Positions 53,613 to 64,000 of a stretch of 64,000 nucleotides of DNA are shown in pieces (within the stretch, counting starts at the first letter, position 1; each line of letters starts with the position of its first letter). The position numbers and the translations under genes were made by a program. The notes below the pieces were generated by a model. That model was not told the origin of the DNA. It searched no databases and saw only the letters and a list, made by a program, of their open reading frames with translations. The DNA lies in assembly GCA_963281255.1 (NCBI GenBank), contig OY725488.1, positions 496,001 to 560,000 of the forward strand. The letters run 5' to 3'. Origin of the DNA: Aphrocallistes beatrix. Lineage: Eukaryota; Porifera; Hexactinellida; Sceptrulophora; Aphrocallistidae.

Positions 53613-54698
53613 ATGGCATCCAGCCCTGGAATACTGCCTAAGAAGCCAGGTCCACAGCCCTTGAAGGCGACTCTCCCCTTCACTCTCACCCCCACCCCAG
53701 ACGCACACCGCCAGCTCTCCTGTCCGCCAAACAAGATCAAGACTTCCTGGAAAGCTGGACCGCGAAAACACTCGTTCGGTCGCATCTCCCCGCCTGAATC
53801 CAGCACGAGGTTTCAAAAAAAGTTAGGAATCCATCGGACCGGTTCCCTCGGCTCGCTGGATCCTTCTCTCAACTATTTCGCATCGCCTCGTCTCTTCCCG
53901 CCCAGTCCCATCCTGACACACTCACACCTCAGAAATTCCCCCAACGTTTCTTCGACTGACAGTGAGGGTAGCAGCGTTCAATTGCAGTCCGAATCGGTCA
54001 GGAAATTCAAACGCATTCGCCCAATGCGCTCGGCTTCTCTTGACTCGGCAGAGAATATTGCAACTGCAAAGGTGCAGCACAGCTACTCCCTCGACTCCAT
54101 CAACCCCCTCCCCCTGCCCGTGGATGCCCCTCTCCACTTCTTCCCGATCCACAACGTCTCAGAGAGCCGCCGGGTCTCGTTGGAGGGGGTGGACCAAGAA
54201 ATAGCGCTGGCACTCAACGGTCTCTCCATCAACGCGACACAGCCAGAGGTCTGTCCGGACGGCCACGTGGCGCCTGCTCCATTTGCCATCAGAGAGGTCC
54301 GATCCGCTGGTGCGATCAACTCGCCCCGCTCCACTCAAGGCGTCTCCCCTGCCAGCGCTGTGTCCTCTAGGGACTCCCCAGGCTCCGCTTGCTCCTCCTC
54401 CCCCCCCGATCCCAGAACTCAGCCCGTCGTTAAAGTCCACTCCGTTAGTCCGAGGTGTCTCTTCAACCGTGAGCCTCCCCGTGGAGCTGTCAGTGTGGAG
54501 TTACGTGTAGCCAGCAAATCAGCCGGGAAGGTACAGGGACCGGATCCCCGCAAGGTCGGCATTGTTCTTGCCGGAGTTGGTCAAGCCGTGAGCATGTCCT
54601 CTTGCTCCGCCTTCAGACCCATCCATCAGATTGCAGAAGCAACCCGCCCACTTTTTCAATTCGAATCCCCTTCTTCTTCCCCAATTGAATTAATTTAA
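53613..54698 (+). CDS. Ser/Pro-rich basic protein, unrecognised
   Basis: 361 aa from the first ATG (53613), which directly follows an acceptor-like tatacacag, so a 5' UTR intron is possible. The protein is low-complexity, rich in Ser, Pro and Arg, with no membrane segment or signal peptide. It repeatedly shows phospho-serine contexts of the R-x-x-S type (RTGSLGSLD, MRSASLDSA, HSYSLDSI, SRRVSLEGV), as in 14-3-3-binding scaffold or signalling proteins such as FAM53, FAM117 or CRTC; none matches clearly. GC content and codon use are higher in G+C than the flanks, consistent with real coding sequence. Confidence 0.65.
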   Translation: MASSPGILPKKPGPQPLKATLPFTLTPTPDAHRQLSCPPNKIKTSWKAGPRKHSFGRISPPESSTRFQKKLGIHRTGSLGSLDPSLNYFASPRLFPPSPILTHSHLRNSPNVSSTDSEGSSVQLQSESVRKFKRIRPMRSASLDSAENIATAKVQHSYSLDSINPLPLPVDAPLHFFPIHNVSESRRVSLEGVDQEIALALNGLSINATQPEVCPDGHVAPAPFAIREVRSAGAINSPRSTQGVSPASAVSSRDSPGSACSSSPPDPRTQPVVKVHSVSPRCLFNREPPRGAVSVELRVASKSAGKVQGPDPRKVGIVLAGVGQAVSMSSCSAFRPIHQIAEATRPLFQFESPSSSPIELI

Positions 54699-55663
54699 CA
54701 CCGAATAATCTATTCAAATCGAGTACTTCTCCAATTTATCGTTTTCTTGATCATGCTGGTGTGTTTAGGAATGTTCTTTAATTAACGAAATAAACTTTTT
54801 CTATTCTCACTATACTATATCCTTCTATTTTAAAAATGACAATGCACTTTGAGCGAAAGTTGCATTTATATTTCTGTGAACATTGAGATTATTTAAGCAT
54901 TCTTTTCCTCTTTTTTTAAAAATGGAATCCCCCGTAAGAAGGATTATGTTTATGTTCTATCAGAGAGTTCCCTAATAGTGAATGCTAGAGAGTGATGAGT
55001 TCTCTAGCATAGCTGCTTATCAAAGCTAATGCAATGATAGCAATGAGTCATAAATCTCTACTCGATATTTTATTGATGAGAAAAGCCCCCCAAAATGTGT
55101 GTTCTTTTAATTGTATCTGCAACTTAATCAGACCTCGCTTGTTATAAACAAAGATATTAGTTATGACAAGCTTTCTCTTACCTAGCATATAATCTTACAT
55201 CGACTAAATCAATAACTGAATATGTTGGCAGCACATTGGACCTGTTAGCTAAGCAACAACAATACTGCTACATGGAGTAGGTTGTGAATGAACTAAACAA
55301 AGCAGGAAATTATATTTTTAATAAAAAACAAGGCGTTGTCAAAAGAAGTGCAAAAAAACTGGACAAGCAAGTGTGAATAACACTAATTGTCCATAAATTT
55401 TAAATTGGCAATTTTGGAGGTGCTAACTGAACTACTTTGACATATTATTGCTAATCACTAAAACATTTGCTTCTGTATTGCTTACTATCTAAATTCCCTA
55501 GTCAGATCTTCAATAGAATAACAACAATACATAATAATTAATAGATCGAGATCTCTTTAAACTATGCAAAATATTTAAAGGTCGTTAACTATTATTTACA
55601 GTCTGAGAAATAATTTAGTTTGATAAGATACGAGTGAGTATTTTAGACTCTCTATTCTTCTGA
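54699..55663. other. intergenic, no gene seen
   Basis: About 960 bp, AT-rich, between the Ser/Pro-rich gene and sacsin. AATAAA at 54789-54794 is a plausible polyadenylation signal for the former. The rest should include the sacsin promoter. Confidence 0.5.
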
Positions 55664-58600
55664 ATGGCTAATCGAGGAGAAGCTCGTATTGGAAGTGAGT
55701 TTATACTCAATTAGCAAGAGCTGCAGTTCGTCTAATATCAGTATTTACCTCATATTTATTACATAGGATCTTATGGTCAGATAGTCCCACCTCTCATCAG
55801 AGTTATCATAAATACTCTGAGAAACTACCCGGACGGCAGCCAAATTCTGAAAGTGAGGGATTATTTTACAATTCTTTATAGTTATTCTTTTGTAAAAATT
55901 TGCCATATCACCGATATTCTATTCTCATTAGGAGGTGATTCAAAACGCAGATGACGCTTGCGCAACAGAGGTGGAGTTCCTATTGGACTACACGGAGCAC
56001 GGCTCTGACAACTTGATCAGTTCGTGCGTGGAGAAGTACCAGGGACCCGCTCTCTACGCCTGGAACAACGCCGTGTTCGCGGACGAGGATTGGGAGGGAG
56101 TCAGGAATATTAGTGTCAGTAGAAAGGAGAAGAAAGCCCTCAAAGTGGGGAGATTCGCTCTGGGGTTCATTTCAGTGTATCACCTCACAGGCATGATTTA
56201 AATTTATAGATTTTAGCTGTCCATTATATATCTCTTTTGAAATATTCTCTCTTCCTAGACTTCCCGTGTATTCTCAGTAACGAAGACGTTCTCTTGCTAG
56301 ACCCTCACATGGAGATTGACAACACAGGCGGAGTGCGTATAGGGTTGGATGAGTTTAGAACTGAGAATCGAGTAGCTAGCCACTTTGAAAGTTTCCTGAA
56401 CTACTTCGGCTACAACGGAACCACTCAATATAATGGAACCATATTCCGCTTTCCTCTTAGGACAGGTCGCTATGAAACTTCTCTTCCGAATAACGCCTAT
56501 AACCCAGATAAAGTGCTGGAGACATTGTTTGACCCTTTTAGACAAGAGATAGAAAACTGTCTTTTGTTCCTGAAGAAAGTCACTAGCATTAAAGTGTCGG
56601 TTAAAGAGAGTTCTGGCATTTCTAAGCTGTTATATTCTGCTGAGATCGATCCGAGATTTAGACCAAGTTTGTTAGGGCATCGGATGGAAATGTTTGATTT
56701 TGTTAAAAACGGAGGACACATGAGTTCATCTTTCATCTACCTATCAATTTTTCCTACTCGCTTCACAAGTGATACTGAGCAGACCAGACTATGGCTTGTA
56801 CTTAACATGCTGGGGGTGGGGGGAGCCATAAGTCCAGCACTCAGAATCTCTTTTTCCAAGCAATCTGAGAGCTATCTTCCTTGGTTCGCACTCGCTCTAC
56901 CCCTCCCCCATGCGACCGGCGCTCTAGCCTCTATCGGGAGTGATTTATGCTGGTCCATGCCATTTGTAGATTTGACAACTTTATTTGTTCGAATTGATAA
57001 TCTTGAAATCCCAATTATTCCACTGTCAAATGAAGATAGAGAGTTCATTGGGAGTTTGTTTTGTTTCCTTCCAATCGCCGCTAGATCGAATTTTCCCTTC
57101 CACATTCACGGTTACTTCGCGCTTAGTACAAATCGTCGCTCGATCAAGTGGCCCAGATTTGATGATAATAGCGAAGAAGCTAGTTGGAATATGGAACTTG
57201 TGAAGAGCTTAGGCACTCAGTGTTATGCGATACTATTGTATGTAAGCATTTCTAAATTCCAAACTGAAGGAGACGGTGGATTCCAATACAGTTTGTGGTC
57301 TCACCTTCCTTCTAAGCAGGACTCCCAGCAGTTAGACGGTCTCATACACAGAGGAGCTCTGGAGATAATTCAGCACCAATCTATCGTTTTCACGAATTGT
57401 AACTCTAGATGGATTCAGCTTGACCATGCAATGTTCCTTCCTTCCATTTTCAGTATCAAGATGCCTAATGAACAGGTCTGTAGAGACCTCCTAATCGCTC
57501 TCTCACATCCAGTAGTTAACATTTCCTCTGAAATCGCTAATGTAATTGCTGCATACGATTTCTTAGACAAGAAAATTCGTCCCAAAGTTGTTACTCCTGC
57601 TATGATGAGACAGATTTTAATCAGTTTTAAGGATAACGAACATTTATTACATTTTCTTTCAGTCAAACAAAACGTTTTCTCTCTCTTAGAGATCGTTCTT
57701 AATGACGTCAGTTTTCCTTGTAGTAACATCTCTGCAGTGCTGAATGGCATCAGATTAATTCCTATTTACATGCTAGATTTACCCGCAAGCTTTGGCGGGA
57801 GTAATAAATTCTATATAAGTGAGCGACCTCAGAAATTTATAAAACTCTTTCCAGGACTGGAGAACTTTTTTGTCGAGCCCGCCCTCCCTCCACGCATCAG
57901 CAGTTTGTTATTAAAACTAAGCAGAACTGGAAAGCTTAACTTAAAGGACATAACTGATATACGCAATAATCCAACTCTATTTGTCGATTTCCTTGAGAGA
58001 TCAATGAGAAAATATTTTGACCTTAATTCGCCAGTCAAATGGACTCTTGGGGTTAACAGACATCCAGAAAGAGAATGGATTGAACTTGTGTGGAAATTTA
58101 TAAAAGATAGCAGTATCATTGAAGAATTGATAAAGCGAAAATGCCCAATTTTACCGAAGCAAAGTATCAGTTCTGTGCAAATTGATCTGCTTCCGCTCAG
58201 TAGACTTAGATTGCCTTATATGGAGGTCAGTGAGGTGGCTGATTACCAAGAGGTCGAAGCTGTCCTTGGAGATTGTGGTTGTTACCTGTGTGAACGTAAT
58301 GCTTTCATCCCAACATTCCACAAGTATGTGTATCCTGCATTACCACGTGGGCTCTTCTCTATTTTACAGTTCCCAAATATTCGTAATCTATTTCTCCAAC
58401 AATTATCCAAATCTAGTAACTCGATTAGATTATCTCTGAGAATGATAATCTTTTCAATCGAGCTGCAAGAGACACATGTCCAATGGACGAGATCGTTCCC
58501 TATTTTTATTTCCATCTCAAGTCATTGGGTTACAATGGATCATTTTCGACAATATTATTTACCTCCTAATTGTGTTCCAGAAGAATTTTCTCGCTATCCA

Positions 58601-61600
58601 GAAAACTTTCTCAGTCCTTTCGATAATGCAAATGTGCACCTTTGTGAAAGGTTAGGAGTAATTAACTTGTCCCTTAATGAAACCATTCAGCACCATTTAC
58701 TGCCAATTCTTTGCAATGGAAATCTCTCGGACACTCCTCAACAGAGAAACTTACTCTCCTTGTGGATTTTGAGAATATCTCCTAGTTTAATTGATCCTGT
58801 CATGTTAGTGAATCCGAAATGGCTTTTAGACTCGAGGACAGGTTCCGAGTTAGCAACCAGAGCCAAACTCTACTCTCCCACTGAACTATTTTATCCTAGC
58901 GATCCGCTTATAATGAAACTTGCAGGAGTTAGTCAATCAGTAGCTTTCCCCAATGAAATGTATGCTAAATATTTGGATGTTCTAAAAGCTCTAGGATTAC
59001 AAACTTCCGAATTCATTACTTACAAGAGCCTCGAAGCAATTGTTAGCTCTTCTCTACGAAATATCCCTGGTACTGCGAAATATGAACCTTGGCTTAATGC
59101 TTTGATTAAATTATTAAGTATTCATTTTAACAGATTAGACCTCTCCAGCAAAAGACAATTCTGGAATATCTTCCACCAAGCACGTTTCATAAAGCCGTCT
59201 TCTAGATGTATGTGCAAATCATATCCTACTTGTTTGCCCTTTTATACTCACGCCAACAGCCTTGCCACCCCGGGTCAAGTAACTTTATGCTCTGAAAAAG
59301 AAGCTTGCTTAATAGCTGGTGTGGCTCCCTTTTTGGTAGAAAATTCGTATACCCCTGAAAGTCACCAGATTATATACAGGTGTATGGGGTTTCAAACATC
59401 AGTAACTCCTGCTCTGATCTGTGAGCAATTGAAGTTTATAATTAAAACATCTAAGGGTGAAGGCGGTGTTAATTTAGATCAAAATGAAATCCACTCTCTG
59501 ATTAAAAAGATGTACAAATATTTTGGGAAAAATGTTCAATGTCAGCACCAATTCATTAACAAAATCGATCATTCAGTTTTCATCCCATGCTATGGCTTCG
59601 TTGGTGTGCATCAAATGATTCTCTCTTGCAGCGAAAAACTCTCTCCGCATATCTTCTCCCTTGATAGATACTACAGTATTACAGACCCTCATATTTCTAA
59701 CTTCTTTAAGTTGCTCAACATTAAATCCCAAATCGATCTAGACAATTGCCACTTTATCTTGCAAGAGTTGAGTGGAACCATTCTTTCTCCTGAAGATGTT
59801 AATTTAGCTATAGCGCTAATAAATTTTTATTACGATTTGATTCAATCCGTGGAAACTCCTAGGAATTGTCTGATTTTAGCTCAGGATTCAAATGTCTATT
59901 TAGCACAAGATTGCATTTTCAATGATTTGAAGTGGATGGAGCATTCTTCTCTCTTGTCCCTTGAGAAAGTGGTACATTCGAAAATACCCCATTCTATTGC
60001 GAGCAAGTTTGGATGTCAACCTGCAAGCATTGCACTCGCACCCATGACTGAAGACTTTGGTCTTGGCTGTGGCCAGAGTGAAAATTTTGTAGATCGGTTG
60101 AGGGGAATTCTTAAGGGCTATCGGATGGAGATGGACGTATTTAAGGAACTTATTCAGAATTCTGATGATGCGGGGGCATGTGAAGTCAAAATATTATTTG
60201 ACTACACTTCTTATTCGTGTCAATCGATATTGGATCCTCGCATGAGAGAGGTTCAAGGTCCTGCTCTCTACTTCTTCAATAATGCACAGTTCTCTCCTCA
60301 GGATCTCGAGAACATCGTCCAACTTTCAAAAGGGAGCAAATTGAAACTTACTAATAAAATTGGTCGGTTTGGAGTTGGGTTCAATGCTGTGTATAACTTC
60401 ACAGACTGTCCCAGTTTTATAAGTGGGGATATTGTTCAGATATTTGATCCCCTACAGGTGTATGTAGGTAGTTTCCGTCGGGATTCTGGTGTAAGGTTTC
60501 GTTATCAAAAGGATGATGTAAGAAGAATAGAGACGTACCATGATTTATTCGAGGTTTATGATGGGATATTTGGGTGTAACGTCTTGAAAGGTCAACCTTA
60601 CGAACACACTCTATTTCGCTTGCCATTTCGCAAGAATGAAAGCAAGCTGTCAGATCAAACCTTTGAAAAAGATGGAATTTCTCAACTTCAGCAGATCCTC
60701 CAGCAAGAATTGGAGAATTTAATACTATTTTTACAAAGCATAACATGTATCGAGGTCTATGAGAAGATCCACAAGAACGAGATTAAATTGCTTCTCCGAG
60801 TTTCAAAGAATGAGTGCGAGACAATGCGTTTCTTACAAATTCATAGAGAATACTTTAACAATTTCTTAACACTCAACAGACCGACTAGAATTGTCTCTTC
60901 TTCTGATATTGTTTCGATTTGTTCTGAATCACAAAGTGAGACAACTAGTCACAAATTTCTCATATCTTACGCGAGTGGTATTCAGGGTTGTTTTGATGTT
61001 TTAACGAAATTTAGACAATTGAATGCAACATTGTTACCCTTATGTGGTGTTGCAATTCCATTATCATTTCTAGAAAATATTCCTAACTCACACGCATGTT
61101 TCCTTTATACATTTCTACCGCTACCAATTCACAGCCCTTTGCTAGTCCATATCAATGGTTACTTTTCTCTATCTGATTCAAGGAAAAATGTGAGTGATGC
61201 GTCTGGTAGGAAATCCCAGGATTTTCCCACTGAATGGAACATGGCTCTGATTAGTGATGCGCTACCGAATGCACTGATTTGCGCTTTTGAGAAATTGCAC
61301 ACCCTTGAACCACTTTCTTGTACCTCTGACCTTAAGATTCTTTCGAATTATTTCTCTCTCTGGCCAGTTAGAGAGAGTACCGAGCTGTTATGGAGGCAAT
61401 TTTCTCAATGTTTTGCTGAACGGATTGTTAGTAATATGTATTCAAATAGAAGGCTCTTTCCATCTGCACAAAATCCACTTACTTGGGTTGATTTTGAAGA
61501 TTGTTCCTTTCTCTCACTTCAGAATTCTCTCATTAGCAATAAACCGTTTCTGAATTGTATTTATAGCTTATCTGACTTGTGTAGAAATACAAAAACTTTT

Positions 61601-64000
61601 GTCTATTTACCAAATCAATTCTATTCTTCTCAGATATTCAGGACTTTTGCTAGGCTTAGACCAGATAAGATATATGATCTGAAGAAACTATGCGAAGGAT
61701 TTATCTTTCCAATGCTTGACATACTCACACTTGACCAGCTTGTGATTATCTTCAATACTTTGATTCCGTTGTGCAACTATGAATCTAACACTTGGCTTTT
61801 CGATTCTTTGCAAAAGACAAAGTTTATCCCATGTAGTGGAGTTGGCTCATCTCACTTTGTATTGAGAAGTCCGTCTCAAGTTGTATTTCCAAATTCTATA
61901 ATCTCCAAGCTCTACCACCCCCAAGATACGAATAAACCAGTTCCTCAGCTTCATAGTCGATTTGATCATACTAAGAACGACGTTTTTACTCAAGTGCTCA
62001 AGTACATGGGGGTTTTATTTTATTTATTGCCAGATGCTGAAATAGTTGGTCGGTGTAAGATAACTTGCCAACTGACACCTCTTCCATTAGCTGTACAACA
62101 TGCCTCTTGCTTAATAGAGTATTTATATACAGCTGTACGTGAGGATGAAACGTTGAAGGGACGTATTTATGAAGATATAAAGAACATCCCCTTTATCCCA
62201 ACCTATCGAGATTCACTTTGTGAAATCTGTTCTCTGCCACTTGATGATTTCGCAGCACCTAAGGATTGCTTCCCATTCCATTTACGCCACTTGGTAACTC
62301 CAAACTTTCCGTCTGCGACCGAAACAGTTAAAGATATATCAACTATCTTCCATATTTTACCACAAATTACAATTAATAATATTTTCACAGTTCTGAACAC
62401 TTTAATATCAAATGCGAAGAATATCTCCACGTCTTCAGATATCAGTGAAAAGATACTCTCTCTATACAAATATCTAGCACAGATTCATGATAGTTCGGAT
62501 TTAAATTTGATTGAAAGGGAACTTAGTCATAGTCCTTGGGTATTCCATCCTAAAAATGGTAAATTCTATCCTACAAATCGAGTTATCATTTCTCCTGATT
62601 ATTTAGATTTCGAAAATGTATACTTGATCAGTTTTCCATATCGGGATATTTTAACTGATAAAAATTTTGAGGATTTTTTGAAGAAAATTGGAATGAAAAA
62701 GGATGTAGATAATTATATGATTGTAGATTGTTTACAACGAGTTCATCAATCATTTGATAATAATCCAATTCCTGAAGATCTTGTCAAGTTCGTACTTAAG
62801 CTCGTTGACTCAATCAGATATCCCATTGGAAACTCTGCTAGAGTATTTATTTTGAGCCAAATGAACATCCTCCATCCTCCATCTGAGCTCTTCGTAAGTT
62901 TTTCTCCTCATTTAGAAGAATTTTTAACTTCAGAAAATTCAGAAAAATCCGTTCACTGCGCTATTCATCCTCGCCGAGCGTATGAGTTAGGTGCGAAGCT
63001 GTCTGAAGAATTATTTTCTGACAGTTTCGAATTTGGGCTTGAAGAGAAAATAACTGATCGAATTCAGAATTTGATTAGAGAGATGCCGATGAGTTCTCTT
63101 GTTAAAGAATTGATTCAGAATGCAGAAGATGCCCAAGCCGAAGAAATTCTCTTTATCTTGGATGATCAAGATTATAGTAAATTCGATTCTAAACTTTGTC
63201 TCGCAAATGAAATATTTCCTGAATGGAAGAAACTTAACTCGTTTCCATCTCTATGTGTCTACAATAATAGAGGTTTTTCTGCAGAAGATCTTAAAGGAAT
63301 TCAGACCCTGAGTGTGGGCGGGAAAACCGGAGAAAGGGAGAGTATTGGAAAGTTTGGCTTAGGATTCAGTTCAGTGTATCGAATTACAGACGCACCAACA
63401 TTTATTACCTCTAAAGATGGCAAAGAGGGTCTAACTTTTTGTTGTTTCGATCCTTACCTTAAATACACTGTAAGTTCGTCAAGAATTGGCAGTAGGGGGA
63501 AAAGAGGTAAACGCGTTGACATTAATACCAAAGAGAATTTGGAGAAGTTTTCTGATCAGATATGTCCTTTCAAGTTTACTGCCTTTCAAGACAATCCTGA
63601 CTTGAATCTAACCAACTTATGGAATGACGGAGATTTCACTATGTTCAGACTGCCTCTTGATATTGAACTTAATTCAGATGACACTAATTCACAGAGTATG
63701 CACATTCCTTACAGGAGGCAAGAAATAAGAAAGCATTATTCTCTCAAAGAAATTAGTCAAGAGATTATAAATTGCATAAAGAACTGTCCTGAAATGCTTT
63801 TATTTTTGAAATCAGTTCAGCAGTTGAAGGTCATTAGTGTTGATAAATGTAAAAGAGTATCTCTGCACTGTTCGTTGTCTGTTGAGCGGTTAAAAGAGGG
63901 TTACTTACCAGTTCCAAACTGGCATCCTTTAAAGATTGAGGATAACTTCATGGTTGAAGTTAGGCAGATTACAATATCACAAACAAATACAAATACATAC
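55664..64000 (+). CDS. SACS: sacsin-like HSP90-related co-chaperone, first 2706 codons (cut by window edge)
   Basis: Exons 55664-55694, 55767-55852, 55932-56190 and 56259 to the window edge; the last is an open frame of at least 7.7 kb. Intron 3 (56191-56258) has GC rather than GT at its 5' end. Three sacsin internal repeats are visible, each opening with an HSP90-type ATPase fold: EVIQNADDA with GRFALGFISVYHLTD (residues 40 on), ELIQNSDDAGA with GRFGVGFNAVYNFTD (1422 on) and ELIQNAEDA with GKFGLGFSSVYRITD (2409 on). The protein starts almost directly at repeat 1, without the ubiquitin-like N-terminus of vertebrate sacsin. J and HEPN domains, if present, lie beyond the window. Vertebrate sacsin is linked to intermediate-filament and mitochondrial quality control. 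Confidence 0.93.

Noticed and set aside
56297..58515. Several minus-strand and alternate-frame ORFs across the sacsin region
   Set aside because: Shadows of the long sacsin frame, which is conserved and uninterrupted to the window end.

Overview
This window is nuclear DNA from an animal. Genes have short spliceosomal introns (mostly 50-130 bp, GT...AG), the standard code is used, and spacers are AT-rich. Many genes are typical of animals or ciliated eukaryotes: whirlin, a SID-1-type channel, Kir, a CRTAP-type collagen chaperone, QSOX, IFT22, IFT57, CFAP77 and sacsin. The very small introns and tight packing suggest a compact invertebrate genome, perhaps an early-branching lineage such as a sponge. 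I cannot name the species from sequence alone.

Layout. 1-8.3 kb: start of D2HGDH (minus, cut by the window edge), CFAP77, a hAT-like MITE, IFT57, QSOX, PPCS and TMED10. 8.6-18.4 kb: PIGO, a TLCD5-like TLC protein, ARFGAP2/3, a pogo-like MITE and POLR2H. 18.9-26.6 kb: an Ig-fold protein (minus), a bublin-like coiled coil, whirlin and SGF29 (minus). 26.9-33.7 kb: one nine-exon gene encoding an FKBP domain fused to a CRTAP/leprecan-type domain, with a signal peptide and a C-terminal KDEL. Two of its introns hold whole genes: an antisense SID-1 family gene and a sense secreted protein. 33.9-37.9 kb: a tandem array of five tiny genes sharing a cysteine-rich membrane module. 39.8-46.8 kb: the PP2A scaffold subunit (minus, about 20 exons), whose largest intron holds two opposite-strand genes, IFT22 and an unrecognised 610-aa membrane protein. 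47.4-52 kb (all minus): G-protein gamma, mitochondrial bL17m, a Kir channel and an endoglycoceramidase. 53.6-64 kb: a Ser/Pro-rich protein and the first 2706 codons of sacsin, which runs off the right edge.

Most neighbours are functionally unrelated housekeeping genes. The most interesting items are the ER-resident FKBP-CRTAP fusion, which joins in one chain two activities that vertebrates assemble as a prolyl isomerase plus CRTAP complex; the two host genes with genes inside their introns; and the array of small cysteine-rich membrane proteins. Mobile sequences include one hAT-like and two pogo-like MITEs with visible inverted termini, and a dispersed repeat of about 500 bp present as an inverted pair 12 kb apart.
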